NCBI GenBank assembly: GCA_016720925.1
Contig: JADKJR010000009.1
Location: forward strand, 105,982 to 169,981
DNA: 64,000 nucleotides
Reading direction: 5' to 3'
Source of the DNA: Betaproteobacteria bacterium
Lineage (GTDB): Bacteria; Pseudomonadota; Gammaproteobacteria; Burkholderiales; Usitatibacteraceae
In this document: positions 24,753-33,013 of the stretch, in pieces
How the letters are laid out: each line of letters opens with the position of its first letter
Position numbering within the stretch: the first letter of the stretch is position 1
Program-made: the position numbers and the translations under genes
The notes under the pieces: model-generated
What the model was told of the DNA's origin: nothing
Databases searched by the model: none
The model's input: the letters and a program-made list of their open reading frames with translations, nothing else

Positions 24753-26108
24753 ATGGTCCCACATCTCACCACGTCGCTTACCGGTCCGCTGCTGGACCTG
24801 GAAAAGAAGATTCTTGGCAGCATGCCCGATATCGAGCGCTGGTTTCGCGGGCAGTGGAACGAAAACATCCTGCCGTTTTATTCCTCGGTCGATCTGCGCA
24901 ATTCCGGCTTCAAGCTGGCGCCGGTGGATACCAATCTGTTTCCGGGTGGCTTCAACAATCTCAATCCCGATTTTCTGCCGCTGTGCGTGCATGCGGCAAT
25001 GTCGGCCGTGCAAAAGCTTTGCCCGGACAAGCAGCGCTTCCTGTTGATTCCGGAAAACCACACGCGCAATCTGTTCTATCTCACCAATGTCGCCGCGATC
25101 CGGAAAATCCTGATCAGCGCGGGCCTGGATGTGCGCGTGGGTTCGCTACTGCCGGAGATCACGGCGCCGACCACGCTCGATTTGCCCAATGGGGAGAGGC
25201 TCGTCCTGGAACCGATCAGGCGCGTCGGTAACAAGCTGGTGCTGGACGGTTTCGAGCCGTGCGCGATTTTACTCAACAACGATCTCTCGGCTGGCGTGCC
25301 CGAGCTGCTGAAACGCCTGGAGCAGCCGGTTGTGCCGCCACTCTATGCCGGCTGGACCACGCGCCGCAAGACGCTGCACTTTCACGCCTACGACAATGTC
25401 GCCGAAGATTTTGCGAAAATCATCGGCATCGATCCTTGGTTCATCAACCCGGTATTCAGCCAGTGCGGCAAGGTGAATTTCAGCGCCAACGAGGGTGAGG
25501 AATGCCTTGCGGCGAATGTGGAAGCCGTGCTGCACGAAACACAGCTGAAGTACGACGAATACGGTATCAAGGAAAAGCCGTTCGTCATCGTCAAGGCCGA
25601 CGCCGGCACCTACGGCATGGGCATCCTCACGGCGCGTTCGCCCGAGGATGTGCGCGGGCTCAACCGCAAGGAACGCAACAAAATGGCGGTGGTGAAGGAA
25701 GGCCTCGAAGTAAACGAGGTGATCGTGCAGGAAGGCGTGCACACCTTTGAAAGCGTCAATGGCGCGGTGGCGGAGCCCGTCGTGTACATGATCGACCAGT
25801 TCGTGGTCGGCGGCTTTTATCGCATCAACACCGATCGGGGTGTGGATGAGAATCTCAACTCGCGCGGCATGAGCTTCGTGCCGCTCGCGTTCGAAACCGA
25901 TTGTCACACGCCCGATTGCGCCGGCATGCCGGATGCGCCACCGAATCGTTTTTATACCTATGGCGTGGTCGGGCAGACTGGCGATGTTGGCGGCAGCCAA
26001 GGAACTGGCAGGCGCTGTCGGAAACGGTTGATGTCGAAGGGTACCCTGCCCTTAACTTCTTCGGCTCCCCCTACGTTGATCCGGCCGATGGCCGTCTCCG
26101 CGGATTGA
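24753..26108 (+). CDS. gshA: Glutamate-cysteine ligase, proteobacterial GshA type, with a C-terminal frameshift
   Basis: This catalyses the first step of glutathione synthesis, joining Glu and Cys with ATP. Up to RFYTYGVV the frame matches the ATP-grasp-like GshA family of beta- and some gammaproteobacteria (FPGGFNNLNPDF, VKADAGTYGMGI, VVGGFYRINTDRG). After about 25975 the frame turns into low-quality sequence (GSQGTGRRCRKR). A shift by one base restores RLAMLAAAKELAG and a stop near 26031, which leaves 80 bases before gshB. A second shift would be needed to follow another natural-looking stretch, ETVDVEGYPALNFFGSPYVD, so the true end is uncertain. Confidence 0.88.
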   Translation: MVPHLTTSLTGPLLDLEKKILGSMPDIERWFRGQWNENILPFYSSVDLRNSGFKLAPVDTNLFPGGFNNLNPDFLPLCVHAAMSAVQKLCPDKQRFLLIPENHTRNLFYLTNVAAIRKILISAGLDVRVGSLLPEITAPTTLDLPNGERLVLEPIRRVGNKLVLDGFEPCAILLNNDLSAGVPELLKRLEQPVVPPLYAGWTTRRKTLHFHAYDNVAEDFAKIIGIDPWFINPVFSQCGKVNFSANEGEECLAANVEAVLHETQLKYDEYGIKEKPFVIVKADAGTYGMGILTARSPEDVRGLNRKERNKMAVVKEGLEVNEVIVQEGVHTFESVNGAVAEPVVYMIDQFVVGGFYRINTDRGVDENLNSRGMSFVPLAFETDCHTPDCAGMPDAPPNRFYTYGVVGQTGDVGGSQGTGRRCRKRLMSKGTLPLTSSAPPTLIRPMAVSAD

Positions 26109-26111
26109 CGC

Positions 26112-27050
26112 ATGAAGTTTGCCTTTATCGTTGATCCGCTGGCAAAACTCAAGGCCTACAAGGATTCCTCCGTCTTCATGATGCGCGAAGCCGCGAGACG
26201 CGGCCACGAAGTGTGGGCATTCGAAGCGCACGAAATCTTTTCCGCCGGGCAAGTGTGCGCCAACGCGCATCGCCTCGACGTTTCCAGTGACAATCATGCC
26301 TGGTATCGCGAGGTATCGTCGAACACGCAGCCGCTGACCTTTTTCGATGCGGTGCTGATGCGCAAGGACCCGCCTTTCAATCAGGAATACCTTTATTCGA
26401 CGTTGTTGCTGAGCCTCGCCGAGCAGCAGGGCGCGCGCATCGTCAACCGGCCGAATGCATTGCGCGACTACAACGAGAAACTCGCGATCCTGAAATTCGA
26501 GCGCTTCACTTCGCCCACGCTGGTCACGGCCGACATGGGCCGTATTCATGCATTCGTCGATGAGCATCGTGACGTCATCGTCAAGAAACTCGATGGCATG
26601 GGCGGCACCTCGATTTTTCTCGTGCGCAAGGACGACCCGAATCGCAACGCCATCATTGAAGTGCAGACGATCAATGGCTGCGAAACCATCATGGCGCAAC
26701 GCTACATTCCCGAGATCACCAAAGGCGACAAGCGCGTGCTGGTGATCGACGGCAATGTGGTGCCGTTCTGCCTCGCGCGCATCCCGAAGGATGGCGAAAC
26801 ACGCGGCAATCTCGCCGCCGGCGGGCGCGGCGTCGCGCAAGCAATTTCGCCGCGTGATCGCGAAATCGCCGAAGCAGTCGGTCCGCAATTGAAGGCCGAC
26901 GGCCTTACCCTCGTCGGGCTCGACATCATCGGCGATTACCTGACCGAGGTGAATGTGACGTCACCCACCTGTCTTGTCGAAATATTCGAGCAGGTCGGCT
27001 TTAATGCGGCGGCGTTGATCATCGACGCGCTGGAAAAGCGCAACGCGTAA
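26112..27050 (+). CDS. gshB: Glutathione synthetase
   Basis: GshB of 312 residues, adding Gly to gamma-glutamylcysteine with ATP. It begins MKFAFIVDPLAKLKAYKDSS and has the ATP-grasp features KKLDGMGGTSIF, MAQRYIPEITKGDKRVL and LDIIGDYLTEVNVTSPT. It starts three bases after the end of the long gshA frame and is expected to be co-transcribed with gshA, so the two enzymes of the pathway form an operon. Confidence 0.95.
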   Translation: MKFAFIVDPLAKLKAYKDSSVFMMREAARRGHEVWAFEAHEIFSAGQVCANAHRLDVSSDNHAWYREVSSNTQPLTFFDAVLMRKDPPFNQEYLYSTLLLSLAEQQGARIVNRPNALRDYNEKLAILKFERFTSPTLVTADMGRIHAFVDEHRDVIVKKLDGMGGTSIFLVRKDDPNRNAIIEVQTINGCETIMAQRYIPEITKGDKRVLVIDGNVVPFCLARIPKDGETRGNLAAGGRGVAQAISPRDREIAEAVGPQLKADGLTLVGLDIIGDYLTEVNVTSPTCLVEIFEQVGFNAAALIIDALEKRNA

Positions 27051-27138
27051 TATTGTTCTCCGCTGTAATTTGTAATCGCTGATCGCGGAAATTGACGTGC
27101 GGTAAGTTTTAATCCCAATTTGTGGGAGGGCATCGGTC

Positions 27139-27507
27139 ATGGTGGATTGGGAACCAATATCCCTGGGTGCACTGCTGGAACGAATCGCGCAGGGCTGTGC
27201 GCGCATGACGGAAACGCAACGGCACTTGTGGCGAGGTGTTCAGATCAAACCCGAAAAATGGAAACAACATCCTTACGGTGACGCAGGCGACGGATTCTGG
27301 GCGGTTGGACTGGCTGGTCGAACCGTGATTTGGTACAACGATCTCGAAAACGGATTCAATCGTTCGGTGTACTCGGACTATGGCGTGATCGATGACTATT
27401 GGCGCAATGCGGACGAGCTGGAACTCACAATTCAATATCTCGCCAATGCACTCGCCGGCGGTCAAGACCTGTCACTCATTGGCTCAGGGTTCAAGAAGCG
27501 TGCGTAG
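27139..27507 (+). CDS. Uncharacterised 122-residue protein
   Basis: I do not recognise this family. The ATG follows GGGAGGGCATCGGTC, a good ribosome site. The sequence has no signal peptide or membrane segment, is rich in Trp/Tyr/Gly (KPEKWKQHPYGDAGDGFWAVG, VIWYNDLENGFNRSVYSDYG) and ends with a basic KKRA. The base composition and codon use fit the neighbours. It follows gshB on the same strand but 88 bases away, so it may or may not be in the operon. Confidence 0.6.
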   Translation: MVDWEPISLGALLERIAQGCARMTETQRHLWRGVQIKPEKWKQHPYGDAGDGFWAVGLAGRTVIWYNDLENGFNRSVYSDYGVIDDYWRNADELELTIQYLANALAGGQDLSLIGSGFKKRA

Positions 27508-27512
27508 CAAGC

Positions 27513-27615
27513 GTAGCCTCGATGCAGCGAAGCGCAATCGAGGGCCCCGTTGTGATGAGCGAATTTTCTTTCATGTGCATTGCTCCCGGATTTCGCTTCG
27601 CTGTACCCGGGCTAC
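27513..27615. repeat. Pair of REP-like elements in inverted orientation
   Basis: 27513-27543 (GTAGCCTCGATG, then CAGCGAAGCG, then CAATCGAGG) and 27585-27615 read on the other strand (GTAGCCCGGGTA, CAGCGAAGCG, AAATCCGGG) share ends and loop but differ in the stems. The paired positions change together, so both still fold. An inverted pair of this kind is REPIN-like. It lies in the 311-base gap 27508-27818, which otherwise holds only repeat E. Confidence 0.55.
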
Positions 27616-27652
27616 ACGTGGGCAGATTTTTTTCAATGAACAAAAAGATGTA

Positions 27653-27716
27653 GAACGCCATTTGGCGGGCTTCCCTGGACAAAAATGCCGGGAAAGCCGC
27701 GCCAGTGCTTGTGTTC
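27653..27716. repeat. Dispersed palindromic repeat, copy E
   Basis: A 64-bp copy with left arm GCCATTTGGCGGGCTTCCC and right arm CGCGCCAGTGCTTGTGTTC. It is in the same gap as the REP-like pair, 103 bases before the start codon of the DUF5916 gene. Confidence 0.8.
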
Positions 27717-27818
27717 ATTTGTGAAGTCGGTAGCTGGAAGCATTCGCTCCCACATTGCGTCGCCCGATCAACCTGGCCATACGAATCCGTCGCCGTACTC
27801 GACAAGGAGGTGGCAACC

Positions 27819-30122
27819 GTGAGCATCCGCATCTCACAAGAGCCGAGCAGACTCATTCGGCAAATCGCGATGGCATGTATCGCGGCAGCAATTGCGTTGG
27901 CGGCCGCAGCGCAGACGCCTGCCGAGCGCCGCAACCCGCCGATCACAGCCACCGCGCTCCTGCCCGGTGAGTCCATCAATATCGACGGCAAGCTCGACGA
28001 CGCGGTCTGGCAGCGCATCAAGCCGATAACGGAATTCTATGAGTACCGCCCGGGTGATGCATTGCCCGCAAAATTTCCCACCGAAGCCCGCATCGCCTAC
28101 GGTGAACACGCGCTCTATATCGGCATCACCGCGATTGATCCGCAGCCCGCCAGGATTGATGCGCCATTGGTGCGCCGCGATCAGGTCCTGGGCACGCAGG
28201 ATTTTGTCGCCATTCATATCGACCCCCTGGGCACGCGAAAATTCGCGCAAATTTTTCGCGTCAATGCGGCAGGCGCAATCGGTGATGGCCTGTTCAACGA
28301 TGCCACCGCCAGCGAGGACCTTTCGCCCGACTTCGAATTCGAGGCGCGCACCGCGGTTAATTCAACCGGCTGGACCGCCGAAATACGCATCCCGTTTTCA
28401 ACGCTGCGTTATTCCAGTCCGCCGTCCCCGAACTGGAGCATTCAGATCGTTCGACTCATTTCGCGAGACCAGGAGTATCGTCTGGCGAACGCCCGCATCC
28501 CGCGCAACTCAAATTGTTTTCTCTGTTACGCACAAACACTTGAGGGCATGACCAACCTGCCGGTCGGCACCGAGTTCACCGTCACGCCGCAGATGACGTT
28601 GCGACATGCCAACGACCGGCACAATGATGGCCCTCGGCACGGCAAGACCGATTTAGTCGCCGGCGTCGATGTGAAATTCCGCCCGCGGCCGGACCTGGTC
28701 TTTGACGCCACCATCAACCCGGATTTTTCGCAGGTGGAACTCGATGCCCCGCAGCTGGGCGGCAGCGCGCAGTTCGCCTTGTTCTTTCCCGAAAAGCGGC
28801 CGTTTTTTCTCGAGGGCGCGGACATACTTTCGTCGCCGTTCACGGGTGCCATTTATACGCGCTCCATCAATGACCCTGCATGGGGCGCGCGCCTCACCCG
28901 GCGCAATGAAACCAACGACTTCACGATCCTCACCGCGCGCGATGATGGCAAGGGTTTCATCCTGTTGCCTGGCCCGCTCGACACCGGCTATGCCACCCAG
29001 GAGACCAAGTCACAGGCGACCATTGGCCGCTTTCGCTCTCATCTGGGCAATTTGTCGGTGGGTGGACTGGTGACCGATCGCACCTATGAAAGCGCACCCG
29101 GCAACCCGGCCGCGTACAACCGCGTCGCCGGCGTTGATTTCGTCTGGCGTCCGGCGGGCGAGACGCGCGTGCGCGGCCAGCTTCTGGGCAGCTTCACCAA
29201 GGATCCGCGTAATCCGCGCGAGCCGGTAACGCCCGACAATGACTATGCCGCGATGGGGGACTATGACTACCGCGACGCGACGTGGGGCTTGTCCGGCGGC
29301 GTCGAACAGGTTGGCCGCGGTTTTCGCGCGGACAACGGCTTTTTCGGCCAGGCCGGTTACACCAATGCGCGCCAGGAAATCCAGCGCAGGTGGAACCATG
29401 TCGGGCCTTTTCATGAAGTGTCACCCTTCGTCAATCTCGTTCGTACCGTGGACGATGCGGGCAACCTGCTGTACCGGCAAGCCGTGCCCGGTATTTTTTT
29501 CGCCACCGACAAAAACACCAACATCGCCATCGAGTGGCGGCCCAATACGCGCGTGCGCATCCGCAATGAAGGGGACACGTTGAAGCGCGATCAGGTATTT
29601 GCGTCGATCGAAACGTCGCCGGGCACATGGCTGTCGCGCCTTTTCGTTGAGACGGCAATCGGTGACCGCGCGGATATCGTCGGCAACGTCATCCGTCGCG
29701 GTTATTACATCGGCGCCAACGCAACTTTGCGGCTGTCCGATCGATTTGAAATCGAACCGCGCATCGATGAATCGGTGATGGGAACGGGCATTCTTGCCAC
29801 CGGCAGCGACATCGCGCTGCGCGAACGCGCGATGCAGATCACATCGGTCTATCACTTCACCGCACGCGACCACCTGCGATTCATCGGCCAGTACAGCAGT
29901 GTCAAACGCGAATCAGCGTTCTATGCGGAGCCGGTTACCGCCAATGAAAAAACCGAAACGCTGTCGCTGGTGTACGGGCATTTGCGCAGCCTCGGCACCA
30001 GTGTGTACGTGGGCGCCACCACTTCGCGAAGCATTGACAGCGGCGCCGAGACGAAGCGGCGTCAGAACGAAGTGTTCGTGAAGATCTCCTGGGCCTTTGA
30101 TATGGTCGCGCTGTTTTTATAA
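27819..30122 (+). CDS. DUF5916 outer-membrane barrel protein with N-terminal CBM9-like domain
   Basis: A 767-residue protein. The GTG at 27819 is chosen because AAGGAGG lies eight bases upstream and it opens a signal peptide (to about residue 36, AIALAAAAQTP); a longer frame from 27705 lacks one. Residues ~45-240 form a carbohydrate-binding-module-9-like sandwich (SINIDGKLDDAVWQRIKPITEF, LYIGITAIDPQP, FSTLRYSSPPSPNWSIQIVR). The rest is the DUF5916 barrel (FFPEKRPFFLEGADIL is diagnostic). The family is often annotated as hydrolase or carbohydrate-binding, but no enzyme activity is proven. Confidence 0.8.
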   Translation: MSIRISQEPSRLIRQIAMACIAAAIALAAAAQTPAERRNPPITATALLPGESINIDGKLDDAVWQRIKPITEFYEYRPGDALPAKFPTEARIAYGEHALYIGITAIDPQPARIDAPLVRRDQVLGTQDFVAIHIDPLGTRKFAQIFRVNAAGAIGDGLFNDATASEDLSPDFEFEARTAVNSTGWTAEIRIPFSTLRYSSPPSPNWSIQIVRLISRDQEYRLANARIPRNSNCFLCYAQTLEGMTNLPVGTEFTVTPQMTLRHANDRHNDGPRHGKTDLVAGVDVKFRPRPDLVFDATINPDFSQVELDAPQLGGSAQFALFFPEKRPFFLEGADILSSPFTGAIYTRSINDPAWGARLTRRNETNDFTILTARDDGKGFILLPGPLDTGYATQETKSQATIGRFRSHLGNLSVGGLVTDRTYESAPGNPAAYNRVAGVDFVWRPAGETRVRGQLLGSFTKDPRNPREPVTPDNDYAAMGDYDYRDATWGLSGGVEQVGRGFRADNGFFGQAGYTNARQEIQRRWNHVGPFHEVSPFVNLVRTVDDAGNLLYRQAVPGIFFATDKNTNIAIEWRPNTRVRIRNEGDTLKRDQVFASIETSPGTWLSRLFVETAIGDRADIVGNVIRRGYYIGANATLRLSDRFEIEPRIDESVMGTGILATGSDIALRERAMQITSVYHFTARDHLRFIGQYSSVKRESAFYAEPVTANEKTETLSLVYGHLRSLGTSVYVGATTSRSIDSGAETKRRQNEVFVKISWAFDMVALFL

Positions 30123-30141
30123 TACTGGCGAAAACACGTAG

Positions 30142-30195
30142 ATCCAGCATTGGCGAGGGTTTCTGGCCAAAAATGTCCCAAACGGCAAGCTGGAT
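30142..30195. repeat. Dispersed palindromic repeat, copy F (degenerate)
   Basis: ATCCAGCATTGGCGAGGG and, at the far end, CGGCAAGCTGGAT keep the palindromic ends in part; the inner TTTCTGGCCAAAAATG matches the other copies. It begins 19 bases past the DUF5916 stop. Confidence 0.5.
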
Positions 30196-30327
30196 GCGGA
30201 CTTTGTGCTGCCGCCAGACACATTTCGCGGCGAATACCCAAGCTTGCGCTGCCACCCACAATGCGCGATATCGGCAGCGATAAATGTCACAATGCGCGTT
30301 CTGGATTACTTAACCGCTACCCACACC

Positions 30328-32886
30328 ATGTTCACCAAGCTATTCAAGAAGGACGAATCCTCCGACAAACCGCAGGCCACCGCACCCGCATCTGCACAGG
30401 CTGCCTCACCGCCGCCGGATAAGACGCCGTGGGAAGAACAATTGCGTGCCGCAGCAGGCAATGACGAGGCGCTGCTGGCGGTGGCGAAATCCGCGCCGTT
30501 CATCGATATCAAGTTTTCCGCCGTGCAGGCGCTTGCAAGCGAAGAAGCACTGAAACTGGCGGAACGCGAATTTCGCAATCATGACCGGCGCGTGCACCGT
30601 GAAGCCAAACAACGCCTGGAAGCGAAGATCGCCGAGCGCGAAGCGCGCGCGCAGGCCGCGCAACTCATTGATGCCGCATCGGCGCTGGTCGAGGAAACGC
30701 ATATTCCGGCAAACCGCCTGGTAGAACTTGATCACGCCTGGCAGGTGTTGAGTCCCGCCATGCTGGAAGACAGCCAGATTGCCGCCTATGCGGCGGTATG
30801 GACCCGGCTCACCACGCTGACGCGCGAGCGCGGCGACCAGCAACTCTGGACCAAACGCTGGATGGCCGAGGCGAATCGCGCGCTGACACATTTTCATACC
30901 GTCTGCATGCAGGTGGCGCGCGCGGAAAAGGAACATGCGGACCTGACGTCGGCGCGCGCCTCGGTCGAGGAGTCGCTTTCGGCTTCCCTGACCGCCGGTG
31001 ATGCGGCGACGTCCGTGCTATCGGTTGCCCACTTGCAGGCGAGCTTGCGTGAAGCACTGCAACTCGCCGCCGAAACCGACGCGCGATTGACGTTTCTGGA
31101 AAACTTGCCGGCGGCTACCGATGGCACGCAAGTTGCCGCCTGGCAAGCCCTTCCGATTGCCGAGGCGCACGTCGCGGCGGCGCTCAATGCGCGCTTTGAA
31201 CAATGGCACCGCGAACAGACCGATGCCCGTCAGGCGCGAACCGCAGAAGTAAAAAAGCACGCCAGCGAGCAAAGCAAGGCGGCTCGACAAACGCGCCTGG
31301 ATGAAATTGAGGCGGTGCTGGCCCAGGCCGAGGCCGCGCTGGCCGCCGGACATCTGGCCGAGACCATAGAGCACTTGCACAAGGCCGATGGCGCGGCGCA
31401 ATCAACGAGCGTGGACAAGAAACTGCAGGCGCGCATGGAAGCCGTGCAGGGCGAAGTGGCGCGCCTGAAGGGCTGGCAGCATTGGGGTGGCGGACGGGTG
31501 CGCGACGATCTGGTGCTGGAAGCCGAAGCGCTCGCCAAGGCCAGTGCCGCCGAGAAGCTGGCCATCAAGGCGCACGGCGATGCCATCGACAATTTGCGCG
31601 AACGCTGGAAAGAACTCGACAAGCTCGGCGGCGCCACCAACCGCACCCTATGGCTCCGGTTCGATGGCGCGCTGAAAACCGCGCACCTGCCGGTGGCCGC
31701 GCATCTGGCCAAACTGAAAGCCGTGCGCCAGGAAAATCTCGAGGCGCGCAACAAGCTGATTGCCGGACTCGATGCCGTGGTGCTGGCCGCCGCCGAAAAA
31801 GGCGAGACGCAGGACTGGCGCGCGCTGGCGCGAGTGCTTGAACAGTTTCAGACCGAATGGCGCAAGCTGGGACCGCTGGAACATACCGTGCCGCACAAGG
31901 CGCGCAATGCCCTCGATGCGCGCCTGAAGGCCAGTTCCGAACGCCTCGATGCACCGTTACGTGAAGTGCGTCGCGTCGAGCAATTGAAACGCAGCAAACT
32001 GATCGAACGCGCGAAGGCACTGGCCGCCGATTCGGCCGCCCGCGATGTCATCGCCAAGGTACGTGAGCTGCAAACCGAATGGCAGCAACACGCCAAAGGT
32101 TTGCCGCTGGCACGAAACGAAGAAAACAAATTGTGGGGAGAATTCAAAGCCGCGACCGATGCCGTATTCAAGCAGCGCGATGCGGTGCATGCGACGCGCG
32201 ATGCCGAATTCAAAACCCATCAGGTCGCGAAGGAAGCGCTCATCGCGCGCCTCGCCGCACTGGCCGCCGACACGCCGGCCGCCGAGATCAAGCGCGCGCT
32301 GGTTGATATCGACCGCGAATGGCGCAATAGCGGCGAAGCGCCACGTGCGGTCGGCGCGAAACTCGATGCCGCGTTTCGCACCGCGCGTGACACCGCGCAG
32401 CAGCATCTCGCCGGCAGCGCGAAGCGTGTCTGGCACGTCACCTGCGATGCACTGGCGGCGAAATTGGCGATGTGCGAGGAAGTCGAGTCCGCGCAGCCGA
32501 ACGAAGGCTTGGATGTTCGCTGGCAAGCCGCCGCGGCGCTGCCTGCTGCGTGGGAACCTGCCTTGCAGGGACGCTTCAAGGCGGCCATGGCGGGCAATGC
32601 GGACGCCGCAAAAACCTCCGCCGACGCACTCGCTGGCGTTCTGTTGCAACTGGAAGCCGCGCTCAACATTGAATCCCCGCCAGCCTTTCAGGCAGCGCGC
32701 CGCGAACTGAAACTGCGCGCGTTGAAGAATGCGATGGAAGCGCGGCAATCGGCGGGCGTCAACGCGGCAGATATCGACCGGTGGCTGGCCGAAGCATTCG
32801 GGTTTGCGCGTCCGGATGCGGCGTCCCGTCAGCGGCTGGGGACGATCCTGTTGGCGTTGCGGGAAGGGGCGCATCGCAGCGCATAA
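30328..32886 (+). CDS. DUF349-repeat, coiled-coil protein
   Basis: An 852-residue, Ala/Lys/Glu/Arg-rich cytoplasmic protein of mostly helical character. At least four DUF349-like repeats are visible: IDNLRERWKELDKLGG, EQFQTEWRKLGPLEHTVPHK, LQTEWQQHAKGLPLARNEENKLW and ALVDIDREWRNSGEAPRAVG. The family is mostly of unknown role. The start at 30328 (MFTKLFKKDE) lacks a clear SD; an ATG at 30292 and a frame opening at 30205 are alternatives. It is convergent with the kinase gene, and repeat G lies between them. Confidence 0.75.
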   Translation: MFTKLFKKDESSDKPQATAPASAQAASPPPDKTPWEEQLRAAAGNDEALLAVAKSAPFIDIKFSAVQALASEEALKLAEREFRNHDRRVHREAKQRLEAKIAEREARAQAAQLIDAASALVEETHIPANRLVELDHAWQVLSPAMLEDSQIAAYAAVWTRLTTLTRERGDQQLWTKRWMAEANRALTHFHTVCMQVARAEKEHADLTSARASVEESLSASLTAGDAATSVLSVAHLQASLREALQLAAETDARLTFLENLPAATDGTQVAAWQALPIAEAHVAAALNARFEQWHREQTDARQARTAEVKKHASEQSKAARQTRLDEIEAVLAQAEAALAAGHLAETIEHLHKADGAAQSTSVDKKLQARMEAVQGEVARLKGWQHWGGGRVRDDLVLEAEALAKASAAEKLAIKAHGDAIDNLRERWKELDKLGGATNRTLWLRFDGALKTAHLPVAAHLAKLKAVRQENLEARNKLIAGLDAVVLAAAEKGETQDWRALARVLEQFQTEWRKLGPLEHTVPHKARNALDARLKASSERLDAPLREVRRVEQLKRSKLIERAKALAADSAARDVIAKVRELQTEWQQHAKGLPLARNEENKLWGEFKAATDAVFKQRDAVHATRDAEFKTHQVAKEALIARLAALAADTPAAEIKRALVDIDREWRNSGEAPRAVGAKLDAAFRTARDTAQQHLAGSAKRVWHVTCDALAAKLAMCEEVESAQPNEGLDVRWQAAAALPAAWEPALQGRFKAAMAGNADAAKTSADALAGVLLQLEAALNIESPPAFQAARRELKLRALKNAMEARQSAGVNAADIDRWLAEAFGFARPDAASRQRLGTILLALREGAHRSA

Positions 32887-32916
32887 GATTGGCGGTTCGG
32901 GTCTGCGCCAGAGTCT

Positions 32917-32984
32917 AAAGTCCGCGTGCCGATTGCCGTTCGGGGCATTTATGCCCTGAAAGCCGCGCCAGTGCTGGACTTTCG
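32917..32984. repeat. Dispersed palindromic repeat, copy G
   Basis: AAAGTCCGCGTGCCG at 32917-32931 and CGCGCCAGTGCTGGACTTT at 32964-32982 form the outer arms, with inner GGGGCA/TGCCCT also pairing. It lies between the 3' ends of the DUF349 gene and the convergent kinase gene. Confidence 0.75.
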
Positions 32985-33013
32985 CGTATTGGTGAGGGTG
33001 TGGCGGGGACGCG

